Counted from the stretch's first letter, positions 35,243-46,318 are shown. The stretch is 64,000 nucleotides of DNA from Phialophora verrucosa (GCA_002099365.1 MSED01000006.1:2418001-2482000); one strand, 5' to 3'. Made by a program: numbers and translations. The notes: generated by a model from the sequence alone, not told the origin.

Positions 35243-36040
35243 CTTCTTCCTTAGGCTGGCAGTCGATGGCTGAGGGCTCCATTTCGGCGTTCGACGAGGT
35301 TGAATTCCTTTGATGTTCGAATCGGTGGCGAAGAAATGGAAGAGCTGTCGCTTGCGTACGTTGATGGCCACAAGGTCTTCGTTCAGCCGCCTCGTGGAGG
35401 AGATCGTATCCGTCATGGCGCCGTGGCGGCGCGCGGTCAGAGATGGCAGCCTTGAAGAAAAGCTCGATCTCCAGGGAGAGAAGCGCAAATAACGCGGGGA
35501 CTGGTCACATCCAAAGCAACAGTTGCAGCCGCCTTGTCATGCAAACGCGTATCCGGGGCTGTTTCGCGGGCTGAAACGTTGTCTTTCAATAATGGAGATT
35601 ACAACGCTGGTTATCAACAATATCCTGCGGTATTTCTTTTGAACAAAGTGCTGCAGCAGAGGAGGATTTGGTAAGATTCTCCTCGGAGAGGTCAAACGTT
35701 ACTGGAGGTGGTCGCCTAAAATCAAACGGTTGCTGTTAAATTGACCAATCACTGATAATCTTCGAACCCTGCAGGGTGGTGGATATATGTGGGCTCAACC
35801 GCAGTCATGCACGAGGTATATGCCAAAAGAGGCTCTCCTGTGGAAGAGAAATGTATACGCGCTACAGATATGACTCGAAGCACATGCACGTCGTTACCCA
35901 TCAAAAAGGGACTCTGGTGGGATCCTTGACTATAAAACAACACGAAGACCGCATATGAGGACTTCTGCAGCGAGACAAGTCACATCTCTTCAGATCAACT
36001 CCAGGCTCCCAACAATTATCCTTGACCGCCACCTCCAAGG
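35243..36040. other. intergenic
   Basis: Divergent upstream region of the Ada-like and flavin-reductase-like genes. Only a TATA-like site is noted. No gene is supported. Confidence 0.5.
35931..35937 (+). promoter_or_regulatory. TATA box candidate
   Basis: TATAAAA lies about 110 bp before the ATG at 36041, a usual distance for fungal promoters. Confidence 0.5.
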
Positions 36041-36775
36041 ATGGCTCATCACGAAATCTCGCCTGCCATTCTCTACTGGGGCACCCCCGTGGTGTTGATC
36101 AGCAGCACGAACCCAGATGGGAGCACAAATCTGGGCCCGATGAGCTCGGCCTGGTGGCTTGGTTCAGGCGCCATGCTGGGTCTTGATGCCTCTTCGCAGA
36201 CGACTCAGAATATGCTTCGAACGAAGCAGTGTGTGCTGAACCTTGCTTCGGACAACATGGCAGCCAATGTCAACGCCATAGCTAGAACTACGGGCACACA
36301 TCCGGTGCCGGAGTCGAAGCAGGGCAGGGGTTATACGTTCATCAAAGACAAATTCAAATGTGCGGGCTTGACACCTCTTGCATCCAAAAACATCACGCCC
36401 TCTGGCGTCAAGGAGTGTCCCGTGGTCATGGAAGCCGAAGTTGTCGCCGTCCATGACATGTACGGAGGCAGAGTGGTCCAAGGACTAATCGTGGCGATCG
36501 AAGTCAGGATTCTGCGCGTTAGCATTCATCGAGAACTGAGGCTCAACGGGCATCGCAACCGTGTGGACTCCGACAAGTGGAAGCCAATGATCATGATGTT
36601 TTGTGACTTCTACGGCTTGAGGGACGGCAAACTGAAGCAGTCCAAACTGGCCGAGATCGAGGAGGAGATGTACAGGCCATTGACGGAGACGACGGGCGAG
36701 GTGGAGGAGGAGGAGGAGGTGGTGGATACTGGTGTCGCTGAACATGTCATTGGGTTGACTGCCTCGCAGCAGTAG
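36041..36775 (+). CDS. flavin-reductase-like FMN-binding split-barrel protein
   Basis: The single exon encodes 244 aa from MAHHEISPAILYWG. The N-terminal 180 residues match the flavin reductase-like domain: VVLISSTNPDGSTNLGPMSSAWWLG, the conserved N-L-x-P-x-S region that holds FMN, and CVLNLASDNMAANVNAIARTTG. Relatives either reduce flavin with NAD(P)H to feed two-component monooxygenases or bind FMN for other reductions. The C-terminal tail has a run of Glu (EVEEEEEVVD). It lies among oxygenase genes, which makes a supply role attractive, though the nearby class A monooxygenase would not need it. Confidence 0.85.
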   Translation: MAHHEISPAILYWGTPVVLISSTNPDGSTNLGPMSSAWWLGSGAMLGLDASSQTTQNMLRTKQCVLNLASDNMAANVNAIARTTGTHPVPESKQGRGYTFIKDKFKCAGLTPLASKNITPSGVKECPVVMEAEVVAVHDMYGGRVVQGLIVAIEVRILRVSIHRELRLNGHRNRVDSDKWKPMIMMFCDFYGLRDGKLKQSKLAEIEEEMYRPLTETTGEVEEEEEVVDTGVAEHVIGLTASQQ

Positions 36776-36912
36776 GAAACAAAGAGAGTATGAGGGGATA
36801 GTCGAGTTGGTACAATATGTGAGCGAAGAGATGTAGACATCTAGACTACTTGCAATGCACCATCGCAGCCAGGCATGATATGCCTGGAAGTCCCTCCTGT
36901 CCATCTACCAAC

Positions 36913-38107
36913 TCAAAAGCCCAATGATCCGATGAAGGTTTGTATCCGGTGGAAAGCCTGCGGCGCATTGGCTCCGAGGTTGACACCGTGACCAGCCCCC
37001 GGCAGAATATAAGTTGTAGAGGTATTTGCAGCTGTCGGAAACAACGCCCTCAGCGATGCCGATGGGATGTTGGTAGGGTATTGACAGTCTCCGTCGCAGA
37101 AGAAGAGATCATTCCCACCATCGACGATCAAGACTGGACCAGTAAAGTTCAGTGCCGGTGCTTTTACTGTTCCCATGGTGAACTGCTCGCCTACGGTTGT
37201 CGTCTGCAGGTGGCGTAAGCTTGGGCGAGGACCTCTGGCTCGAAGTTTGGTGAGCGGAAGAATGATTACTGGAAGCCATACTGCGTGCTGGGCAAGAGAT
37301 ATCCATCTGCCTCCTCTGTAAAGCGCTGAGCTTGAGACGTCGCTGCGACTTCCAAGTTCAAAGAGGCGGCAAACTGAATACCTCCGGTTGTATTGGCGGA
37401 GAATCCGGTCATTACGAGCGCATCAAACGCTGAAGGGTTCTGAGACGCGACGGATGTTGTCAATGCCGAGCCGTAAGAATGACCAACACCGACGATGCGA
37501 CTGAAGCGTCGATCCGCAAGAGTGCCGTTTCGCAGCAGTTGGATAAGGTTTTGTGCAACTGCGATTTGCAGAGGACCCTGAACGACCTGGATAGGATCAG
37601 GATGTGACGATTCGCTGATCCCAAGCCTGTCATATGAGAAAGTAGCGGGGCCAGCTGAAGCAGCAGCCTCGACGTAGCTATTGTTGGGAGACGCAAAGTC
37701 CCAGTATGTCTTGGAGAAGGCGACGCCGTGCGTCAAGAACTGAACGACAGAGGTGTTTTGTGATGAAGTATGTTAACATAGCTGGGTGCTGATGTTGAAT
37801 ACACCACCGACTTGCTGTGGAAACCCTGTCACCGTTGCAGCTAGACTCGAGTTGGCCGTGTTGAGTCCGAGGACGAGATCAACTGCTTGTGTGTTCGTGA
37901 TGTTATCTGGCAGATTGAGGTTGAGATTGTCGCTGGTGGCTGCGTGAATCGGGACAACTCCAGAAACGCAGACGGCAGCTCTGCCTGAAGAGTAGGATAT
38001 CGAAGGTCAAGAAAGCCAGCCGTGCTCAAGTCCGGCAGTGTTGACGCCAGCGGCGCGGCATTGACAGCGAGCGCGCCGAACACGGCGCCGACCAGAAGAG
38101 ATTTCAT
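36913..38107 (-). pseudogene. broken secreted alpha/beta hydrolase
   Basis: The frame begins MKSLLVGAVFGALAVNAAP, a signal peptide, and ends VNLGANAPQAFHRIQTFIGSLGF. Homology-like reading continues across several lesions. A change of frame is needed near 37990-38050 (an unrecognised intron could explain this one). An in-frame TAA sits at 37773-37775, after ISTQLC. Another TAA is at 37266-37268, after STQYGFQ, and the next residues SFFRSPNFEPEVLAQAYAT continue the same frame. A one-base shift near 37205-37215 then precedes TTVGEQFTMG. The catalytic elements survive: GVGHSYGSA (nucleophile Ser), VDGGNDLFF (Asp) and GAGHGVN (His). Both stops could come from CAA by C-to-T. The lesions indicate recent loss, or sequence error if they fail to replicate. 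Confidence 0.75.
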
Positions 38108-38200
38108 GTTGTAGGATAGTTCCGAGACGAGTTGAACGACGTATTGCTCCCACGTTTCGACAAGAACCTGCGTCCATGATGTCGCTCGAAGCTGCGGTGC

Positions 38201-38207
38201 CTTTATA
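38201..38207 (-). promoter_or_regulatory. TATA box candidate of the hydrolase pseudogene
   Basis: On the minus strand TATAAAG lies about 95 bp before the ATG at 38107. Confidence 0.4.
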
Positions 38208-40194
38208 TCGGGTCTGGTATTGCCGGATCAATGGATCTGTCCAAGTCGATTGCACGGAACGAGTCGATCAGGGCCCCCATATCTTTCAAGCGGCTCGCGA
38301 TGCACCGGAACACCAACGTGCCGGCCTTTGGCTTGTATATTGAGACATCGAATTCACTCATTATACTTCCCTGTCCGCTTAGGGTTCATTGGAAGAGGAT
38401 GCGGCGTAAAGTAAAGCTGTGGATCTTGATTGTTCGCCCTCCGGCAAAATTTGTACAGCCGCCTGCAAGACAGAGTGCCACCGTCAATATCATGAGCCGC
38501 AAGACTCTTAGCAGCTCATGTCAAACGCCTTCAGAGCTCTGCCACATCCAGCGTCACGATGATGGAGACCGCAGTTGCTGGCATACATTCGGCCAATAAT
38601 TATCTCCAGTCCCTTCACCTACGTTCGAGTTCCGTCCGCAGACCTGGGAATCTAGATGCAAGAGCTGTGGCAGTGTTATGCTCCAGCCGAGGGAGCACAT
38701 AGCCGTATATGTGATGTTTTTGGACGCCCATGGATCCTATCGCCGACCGACTTATTCTGTCGCAGCTCGATGATTCCCGAGGTTCGCCCCCGTGTGTGAG
38801 GGCGCCGGTGCCAATCTTTAACTAGCGCGGCGTCAGCCGCAGTCCCCGGAACCCCGGGTGTCTCGACAGGTTGGTGAGCCTCAGCTTTCTGCGCTGGGAC
38901 CGAGGCGGAATCGTGTCCCGGAGGACTGACAGATGTACGTACTCGTACTCGGACGATGATGATAGATAACTAATCATCTTCTTCTCAGAATAATCTAACT
39001 ACTGCAGATTTGAAAAATCAATTTTCTGGCTGTTCGAGAGGCCAGTACGGCCTCTTTCCAGAGCCCAGGAGGGCTGAAGCGTGTTCATTGTTCCTCGCTG
39101 AAATCTTCGCCTCTGTGACTTTACAGTTCAGCGACTCCCCAAGCTATGGCCCCCAGGCGACGCTCCACCTTTCACCCAGATGACTTCTCCACTTCCAACC
39201 GTTTGCTCCCATCGATTCCGCCAATTCCCTGCATCCGAGACGCTCGGGGGGTCCCAGCTACACCCGCACTGTCGTCTCGGTAGCGTTCAAGAAACAGAGT
39301 CGTATCCCCATCTACGGGCAACAACGAAATCGCGGGGACCGATGCTACCGCTTTAATAGACAGGCACAGCTGACTGCCACATCTGATATGGAATGAAGGT
39401 CAATGGTGCCAGCCAGGCCGTAGCCGAACCAATGACTTGAGGAGAGACCTCTCGACCAAGATGTACAAAGTGGAGTCCCAGGATAGCAATAGCCTCAGAG
39501 ACATCCTAAGGTATACAGCCGTCTCCTCGTTGGTGTCACAACCCCCGATACGAAAGACAAAGCCGAGAAGTACTATCACCATCCTTGACCAACCTTCACA
39601 GGCTGTCAAGCCTAGCGATTGACAGGGACGGATTTGTTGGCAAGCTCTTCGCCGTGAGACTGCTATCCTAGTCTCAGAGTCAGGCTCCACGACTCCAGCA
39701 GCGCTACGAAGAGAGCCAGCCCACTCGAAATGTCGGATCTCCAACACTCCAATGTCTTCCATTATCCTGCCATCGAGCAATGGGTGCTAAAGTCCTTTTT
39801 CGTGAAGTTTCCAACCTTGGGCGATCTCCCTGAGTTACCACCGCCACTTGAAGTGCGCAGAACCGAGCGCTCTAACAAGCAGATGTCCGAAAACGCCATC
39901 CGAAGTTACAACACATCCCATGGTTCAGCTGACGCTTTCGGTCTTCCGGGTACGGACTCTCGTCCAATAACCGCTTAATCGACGCTCTCCGAGATCTCAG
40001 CTCGCCTGTCAACGATTAGGTTTTCCCACACTCCAAGACCAGCGTCTACGAGAAACGCGGGGTAACCAATTCAGTTGCAACGCTGCTGGAGCCATTTAAG
40101 AAGCAACTCGTCCTGCGCCTGCCCGCAAGTCTCAGCTCTGCCGCATTTCCCTCTTACGGAAGCCGTCGGTCTATCCTGAGAGAAGCCGGACAAT
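38208..40194. other. 2-kb stretch without a convincing gene
   Basis: Balanced composition, no domain-bearing frame. The largest frames (39400-39780 minus; 39730-39978 plus) lack features. The right end must contain the promoter of the GST-oxygenase gene. Confidence 0.5.
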
Positions 40195-41670
40195 ATGCTC
40201 GAAGTCTACTGCGATCCTTGCACCGTCAACAGCCACAAAGTGCTGGCTGGCTTGGACATTTTGGGCTACCCCTACCATTTCAATAAAGTGGATTATTTTA
40301 CTGCGGAACACAAGAGCCCCGAGTTTCTCAAGATCAATCCTCACGGCACAGTCCCCGCTGCCGTCGATGGAGACCTGAAGATAACCGAAAGCAATGCAAT
40401 TCTCCAGTATGCGGCGGATGACTCTGGCTCGATGTACCCGAGGGATGCGAAGCAGCGCTGTGCCATCAACCGATGGCTGCTTTGGGAAACTTCTGTTTGG
40501 TTCCCTAGCTGCTACGTCTACTTGGTGGAGTTTGTCGTGAAGCCACTCCTCCAGGCCGAACCTGATCAGTCCATCATCGACGGCGAAGCTCCAAAATGGC
40601 ACAAACATGCCGCCATCCTCGATGAACAACTATCGAAGACAAAGTGGCTCACTGGCGATAATCTCACTATCGCTGACATCGCCGTTGCTGCGCCAATGCA
40701 CCTGCACGCGGCTCAGCGTCTTCCACTCGGCAATTATCCCAACCTGAATCGCTGGTTGACGGAGCAGATCGAGAAACTCCCTGAGTGGCAGGAGACCCAG
40801 AGGGCTGTCGACATGTTATTGCAGCCAGGTAAGGCCGCCAGCACCAAAGGCACGGCCGGAACTGTCCGCGCTAACTTCGTGTACACGAAGGAAGTTGAGA
40901 AGCGGACCGAACTCTACTTCTACGACACCGAGGCTGCTGAAGATATCCACGAGCCTGGAGATGACCCACACGAGATGGAAGTCACGGATGGCTGGTATCG
41001 AGCGGATTCATTCTCTGTTGACAGGGAAGGCTTCTCTGTGCACCCGTTCAAAACTGGGTTTGCCGACTGGGAGAACGAGAATGTTGTCAGAGCGAAATTT
41101 TACCCAGAGATAGTCGAATTCTTGAAAAGTGCAACTGGTGCAAAACGCGTCCTTGTCTTTGACCATACCATCCGAACGAAGAAAAACGAAGACAAGAAGC
41201 TCACCCAAGAGACAAACACTTCCCAACGAGCGCCGGTCATGTTGGTGCACTGTGATTACACTTCAGAGTCCGGTCCTCTTCGGGTACGCCAGCTCCTGAA
41301 GGACGAAGCTGAGGATCTTCTCTCGCGCCGCGTGGCATTCTTCAACGTGTGGAAGCCCCTCAACACCGTCGAAGAGCGACCACTGGCCATGTGCGACGTC
41401 ACCTCTTCGCCCAAGGACGACTTCTTCAAGCTTTACCTGCGATACAGGGACCGTGTTGGCGAGAACTACCTGATGAAGTACTCGCCAGATCACAAGTGGT
41501 GGTATTTTCCGCGCATGACCCCCGAGCAGGTCATTGTTCTCAAGACATACGAGTCCGAGACCGATGGGCGCGCTAGGTTTGTCGGACATAGTGCGTTTGA
41601 GGATCCAACTTCGTCATCTGATGCGCCACCGCGTGAGAGTATTGAGATCCGGACAATGGCCTTCTTCTGA
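40195..41670 (+). CDS. glutathione S-transferase fused to CmcJ/GA4-desaturase-type oxygenase
   Basis: One uninterrupted exon encodes 491 aa carrying two enzymes. Residues 1-80 are a GST thioredoxin fold (VYCDPCTVNSHKVLAGL, INPHGTVPA with the cis-Pro, ITESNAI for glutathione gamma-Glu binding). Residues 90-208 are the GST helical domain with TGDNLTIADIAVAAP. After a short linker (about 209-224), residues 225-491 match the fungal CmcJ/NvfI/GA4-desaturase family: VRANFVYTKE, RVLVFDHTIRTK, MLVHCDYTSESG with iron ligands His352 and Asp354, FFNVWKPLNTVEERPLAMCD, WWYFPRMTPEQVIVLKTYES, GHSAFEDPTSSSDAPPRESIE with third ligand His465. Such oxygenases hydroxylate or desaturate secondary metabolites. The fusion suggests glutathione conjugation and oxidation of one substrate. 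No frame break or intron is seen at the junction. Confidence 0.88.
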   Translation: MLEVYCDPCTVNSHKVLAGLDILGYPYHFNKVDYFTAEHKSPEFLKINPHGTVPAAVDGDLKITESNAILQYAADDSGSMYPRDAKQRCAINRWLLWETSVWFPSCYVYLVEFVVKPLLQAEPDQSIIDGEAPKWHKHAAILDEQLSKTKWLTGDNLTIADIAVAAPMHLHAAQRLPLGNYPNLNRWLTEQIEKLPEWQETQRAVDMLLQPGKAASTKGTAGTVRANFVYTKEVEKRTELYFYDTEAAEDIHEPGDDPHEMEVTDGWYRADSFSVDREGFSVHPFKTGFADWENENVVRAKFYPEIVEFLKSATGAKRVLVFDHTIRTKKNEDKKLTQETNTSQRAPVMLVHCDYTSESGPLRVRQLLKDEAEDLLSRRVAFFNVWKPLNTVEERPLAMCDVTSSPKDDFFKLYLRYRDRVGENYLMKYSPDHKWWYFPRMTPEQVIVLKTYESETDGRARFVGHSAFEDPTSSSDAPPRESIEIRTMAFF

Positions 41671-42201
41671 GGTTTCAGGACTTTCTGGCGGTGGTTGACG
41701 TCTGAACGCGTAGCAGACACCATTATCCTCACGCTCATTCGAATCCGTAAGCGACATTGTCTCTTCTGTTGCCTCATGTTGCGCTTTGGATTCCAGCCTT
41801 TCTTCGCACTTGTAGTTCTCGTTCTGTCCAATGACAGAATAGCGATCCTCGGTTCTCTAGCTCGGTTCGCTCGGAGTCTCTGTGGCCAGGGGCTAGCCGT
41901 ACCTGGTCCTCCTCGATGCTAGTAGAAGCGGTGGATCTCGCATGTGTACCCGCATGCTCGACATGGCAAGAAAGAATCATGATTGGCAGCCTCTGCCATG
42001 GCTGTCAAAAGGGGATACTTTGCTCTCTCCACACGTTGGGGTAAACAGGTCCGGGGTACACTCGCCCAAGACAGCCAAGACAGCCTCGTGAAAGCCTGCC
42101 GCTTGTGGCCTCCACATTCCGAGCGGATATAAGTATGGAATCTTGACCTTACTGTCCGTGGCGGGGAACGTCTCGATCGACACTTTTCACCCTGCCAGTT
42201 A
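41671..42201. promoter_or_regulatory. intergenic; promoter of the VAO-like gene
   Basis: 531 bp between two same-strand genes. A TATAAG site at about 42128 lies some 70 bp before the VAO-like ATG. No other element was recognised. Confidence 0.4.
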
Positions 42202-44355
42202 ATGATGTCGACGTCTACTACTGCGCCGTCCACACCGCCGGTGTACCCTGCTTCCTACTCCGGAATTCCAGAGAGGTTGTTGAACAAGGCCGTGCGGGAG
42301 AAATCACGACTATGGGTGAATCAATCGAAAGAGTTCCAGACTCCTAGGAAGAGAGGACTAGCGATTCCCGCTGGCATTGGCCGTGCAGAGTTCGTCAAGG
42401 CTCTCGAGGAATTGTCGCAGAGCCTCGGGAAGGACCACGTCGTCCTGAATGATCAACCTCTTGAAGATGGGTGGTATATGGAACATCCCAACACGCACGA
42501 CGCTTTCATGATTATGGACGAAGAAGAAACGGTTTCGTCGGCGTGTGTTTATCCCGGGAGCGTGCCCGACGTTCAACTCGTCGTTACGTGGGCAAACAAG
42601 CACCTCATTCCTCTCTACCCGATCTCGATGGGGAGAAATTGTACGCACGATCTCTTCCAATAGCGGATAGTATGTTGACCTATTGAGCAGTGGGCTACGG
42701 CGGCGCGGCTCCAAGAGTCCGTGGATCAGTCATTGTCGATCTGGGCAAGCGGATGAACAAGATCTTGGAGATCAATCCTGACGACTGTACCTGCTTGGTC
42801 GAGCCGGGCGTTTCGTTCTACGCTTTGTACGAGGAGGTCCAGAAGAGAGGCTATAAGATCTGGGTGGACACGCCTGATCTCGGTGGTGGGTCCATCATTG
42901 GCAACACACTGGAGCACGGAGTCGGGTACACACCCTACGGGGATCACTGGGGTGCTCATTCAGGTCTCGAGGTCGTCCTACCAACAGGAGATTTACTCCG
43001 AACCGGAATGGGAGCTCTACCCGGTAGTGATGCATGGCAGACCTTTGTGAGTTATACTTCTCGTCCAACCCTATATTACACAAACCGACATCTGACGGGA
43101 CGAGATCCCGAGCTCCTCCCATCATTTCTGGCCCGCATACTTCTCGTTCTGGTGATACAGGTTCTAACGTTTCTATAGCCCTATGGGTTCGGCCCGATCT
43201 CGGAGTATGTTGTTGCCCCTTGGGTGTTCGCCCGTGCTAACAATAGCTGCGCAGCGGAATCTTCTCTCAGTCAAATTTCGGCATCGTTACCAAGATGGGA
43301 ATGGCATTGATGCCTGATCCCGGCGGTTGCGAGACCTTTGTAAGTGTCAGATGTTCCAGGTGTCTATTGATAGTTGACTGACTGAGTTAGCTGTACACTT
43401 TTCAACGTGAAGACGATCTGCTTCTATTGGTATGTCAGACAGTGAAAGACAGGTCCCTGCTGACCGTCGAAAGGTTGACACTGTCCGGCCACTGAGAATC
43501 GCGAATATCCTTGAGAATGTGGCACAAATCAGGCATGCCACCATCGAAATAGCTGTATCCGGGAAACGTCGGTCAGAATTCTATAGCGGTACCGGACCGA
43601 TACCCGATGAAGTCCTCCAGAGCCATCTTGAGAAGACTCCTATTGGCAGGTGCACCTGGGTCTATTACGGCACGCAATATGGCCCGGAGAAAATCCGCAA
43701 GTACAAGATGGATATCATCCATCAGGAGTTTACAAAGATCCCTGGTGCGAAGAGGATTGATCCAAAGACCTTGCCCAAGGACCACTACTTCTGGTCCCGG
43801 GCCAAGATCGCGGGCGGCCAGCCGGACTTCGAAGAGCTTTCTTATCTCAACTGGGTGCCAAATGGAGGACATCTAGGGTTCAGCCCCGTTTCGCCAACTC
43901 GAGGGCCGGACGTTCTCAAATTGTGGAAGATAGCCAAGGAGAGACACGACCAGTACGGCATTGACCTGTTTATGACCTTCTGCGTCGGCCTGCGGGAACT
44001 GCATATGATCAATCTTATTGTGTATGACCGTGGGAGCACCGAGCGGAGAAGGGCTGTCGAGAAATGTATGCGGTCTATGATCGACGACGCGGCAAAATCG
44101 GGTTACGGCGAGTACCGGACGCATTTGCTCTTTCAGGATCAAGTGGCTCGGACGTACAACTGGAATGACAATGCTCTCATGAAGTTCAATGAGAAATTAA
44201 AGGACGCTCTTGACCCGAACGGCATTCTTGCACCTGGAAGATGTGGTATTTGGCCAGAGCGATATCGTGGCAGAAGCTGGGAGATCGGAAAGGATGGGAA
44301 AGAGACTTCGGAAGGGCAAGGAGTCCGACCTCCGGCAGCCAGTACGAGGCTGTGA
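42202..44355 (+). CDS. vanillyl-alcohol-oxidase-like flavoprotein
   Basis: A VAO/PCMH flavoenzyme acting on 4-substituted phenols, making H2O2 if an oxidase. Exons are 42202..42640, 42691..43046, 43179..43204, 43255..43339, 43391..43429 and 43474..44355, 608 aa; introns are 50, 132, 50, 51 and 44 bp and every phase closes. Exons 3 and 5 are only 26 and 39 bp. Family blocks run in order: GYGGAAPRVRGSVIVDLGK, VEPGVSFYALYEE, DLGGGSIIGNTLEHGVGYTPYGDHW, PYGFGP..DGIFSQSNFGIVTKMG, VDTVRPLRIANILENV, NWVPNGGHLGFSP, GLRELHMI (His expected to carry covalent FAD), GYGEYRTHLLFQDQVA, LDPNGILAPGRCGIWP. In VAO the covalent His is His422, and RELH aligns there by my reading. Substrate is unknown; vanillyl alcohol, eugenol and 4-alkylphenols are family substrates. 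Confidence 0.9.
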
Positions 44356-44915
44356 CAACATCGCCGGGGATCGCATGAAGGAGGGCTTCAGTCCTTGCAT
44401 TGTAGCAGCAGGAGAGAGCGCCCGATTGACTCCAACCTACAGCTGTTTGGTATCAAGAGGCGATATCAGCATACTTCATCCTTGCTAGATCGGATTGCAC
44501 GTCATTACCTTTTGGCAACAGGAGCTTTCGCCTACGCCGATCACAATATGAATGCTCCATTTGCCATTTGAAGGTATGCAGCCGTTTCTCCGTGCTCCAT
44601 TTCCGTTTCGATCTCTTAGCATTTGCGGTTCCGCATGATGCTCGCCATCTTTCTAGGATGCCTGGACGAAGTATCGGACCTCTACATCTGCAGCCAACAA
44701 TCGGCTCCGTATCCTCGCAGGCGGATCTAGGGGGTCCGCAGCTCGGCACGTCCTCCTTTGTGCTCTTGCTTTATCGTGGTGCGGCTCGGACATGGGAGAC
44801 TACCGTCGAAACCGAACCATCAAATGTCGGTAAGGCGGCCAGAAGCTGGACTACAGGGTTAACAGAAGTTCGAGGTTGCGACATATCCCTTAAGGACGAT
44901 TTGTCCCTTAGATTA
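44356..44915. other. intergenic between converging genes
   Basis: 560 bp between the stops of the VAO-like gene and the FSH1 hydrolase. The plus-strand frame at 44568-45101 overlaps the hydrolase and is treated as a shadow. Confidence 0.45.
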
Positions 44916-45671
44916 TCAGACGCCGTACTCATCCGCAAGCTCGATCCAAGCATCCACGATCTTGTCCACGTCGCTTTTCTTGATTGGTATTCGATGCGGT
45001 CCATCCCATTCGACCAAAGTTGTCGTCCCCGGCGCGCAGTAGTTTTCCACCAGCTTCCTATGAAGGTGGAGGCCCTCATCCTTCAGCCCGTGCACATGTA
45101 GCGTGGGTATTCGTAGTTTCATGTCAGGCCTCTCAAGGATGCTGTCCGTATCCGCCGCATCAGGGAGGCCACCGGCCGATTGCATCCATGGGAACTGCTC
45201 TGCCTCTTCGCTCAAGCTCACTAGCGGCGCTCTTCCGGCAAGGATGACGGCGTATTTCCAGGGACCATCCTTCCCGCTGACCTGCTGCTCATAAAGCATG
45301 CTGGCTGCTAGTTTCGCTCCCTGGCTAAATCCCAGAGTTGCCATCCACTCCCCTGTGCCCTCATCGCTCTCCATGCACCGCTCAATGGTGTACTCGAGCT
45401 CGTACTGGCAGGCGCCTGCATCGATCTCGGGATGCTCCGCGGTCCATCGAAACCACCGTCGGAAAGGGCCCCAGTCCGAGTACACCGGGTGGACGCCAAC
45501 GCCTTCGTCGCAGAAGAATGGTGCATCGACGAAGACAAACCGGTATCGATTCTTCAGCTTCTCATGACCCAAAAATGCCCGAAACTGGGCCTTGAAGATG
45601 GCAGCATTGACGCCGCCTCCGTGAATGCAGAGGACACGTGGAAGATGGAGAGTTGGGTCTGCGGAAGCCAT
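44916..45671 (-). CDS. FSH1-family serine hydrolase
   Basis: Small alpha/beta hydrolase of the FSH1 (DUF341) family, single exon, 251 aa from MASADPTLHLPRV. The N-terminus has LCIHGGGVNAAIFKAQ, the nucleophile elbow is GFSQGAKLA, the acid is in HVHGLKDEG and the base in DGPHRIP, so the triad is complete. FVDAPFFCDEGVGVHPVY and YSDWGPFRRWF are typical of FSH1. Several members (for example LovG) release polyketides from their synthase or hydrolyse metabolite esters, but no synthase gene is in this window. It probably acts in the cytosol. Its neighbours, the VAO-like and GST-oxygenase genes, suggest a role in the same pathway. Confidence 0.9.
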   Translation of the reverse strand: MASADPTLHLPRVLCIHGGGVNAAIFKAQFRAFLGHEKLKNRYRFVFVDAPFFCDEGVGVHPVYSDWGPFRRWFRWTAEHPEIDAGACQYELEYTIERCMESDEGTGEWMATLGFSQGAKLAASMLYEQQVSGKDGPWKYAVILAGRAPLVSLSEEAEQFPWMQSAGGLPDAADTDSILERPDMKLRIPTLHVHGLKDEGLHLHRKLVENYCAPGTTTLVEWDGPHRIPIKKSDVDKIVDAWIELADEYGV

Positions 45672-46318
45672 GATGTGATGGCCGAAACGCTCTGTTAACT
45701 GAGAGTCAAGGACAGTAAGTTTTCAGATGTACTTGCAGATCGGGCGTAGGAGGCAAAGTATATTGCACTGTGTCTGGTTTGAGAGAGGGCTGAGCGCACA
45801 GAAAGTTTGCTGACATTTGTGGATAAGCGCGGGTAATCTGGAACTCCAAAAATAGCACGTTCAGCGAGGGCTGGGCGATTGAACTGACAATCTCCACGAG
45901 ATTTGATGTTCTCTTCAGCAGGCTACGAGGTACTTTGGAGCGCCCCCTTGCCTGCCCGAAAGCAACTTGTCATAATACAGCTATGGATATGCTTCTTCGT
46001 CTTCGCAGCCACAAGAATAGGTCGAATCTAATGCTGTACTGTGATGTTGCGTTGTTGTCCTCGGTTGCCGAACACCAATGCTGTACCTACAACCTTGAGT
46101 TGGCTACCACCTTACGCATGGACAGGGCCATCGCATAGCCAAGGGAACGAGCGTCCAATTGAAGAGTGGTTCTAAGAACAACGTCTCGGCGAAATATGCT
46201 TCAAATAGGTGTCTTATCTATCCATGTCTCTCGGCCCGAGTGTCGCGCTGGAAAAGGCAGGACCAGCCCACAGGTCGCTACGCAAAGATCAGATCGATTC
46301 TCTTCCACTTCTCCAGCA
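45672..46318. other. intergenic
   Basis: 647 bp between the FSH1 start and the stop of the LipA/NB-ARC gene. No gene is supported. Confidence 0.5.

Noticed and set aside
40195..41670. Reading the GST-containing protein as elongation factor eEF1B-gamma
   Set aside because: The GST half fits loosely, but the C-terminal half lacks the EF1G domain and has the HxD and RESIE blocks of the CmcJ-like oxygenases.
44568..45101. Plus-strand frame of 177 codons
   Set aside because: It overlaps the well-supported FSH1 hydrolase on the opposite strand and carries no motif of its own.
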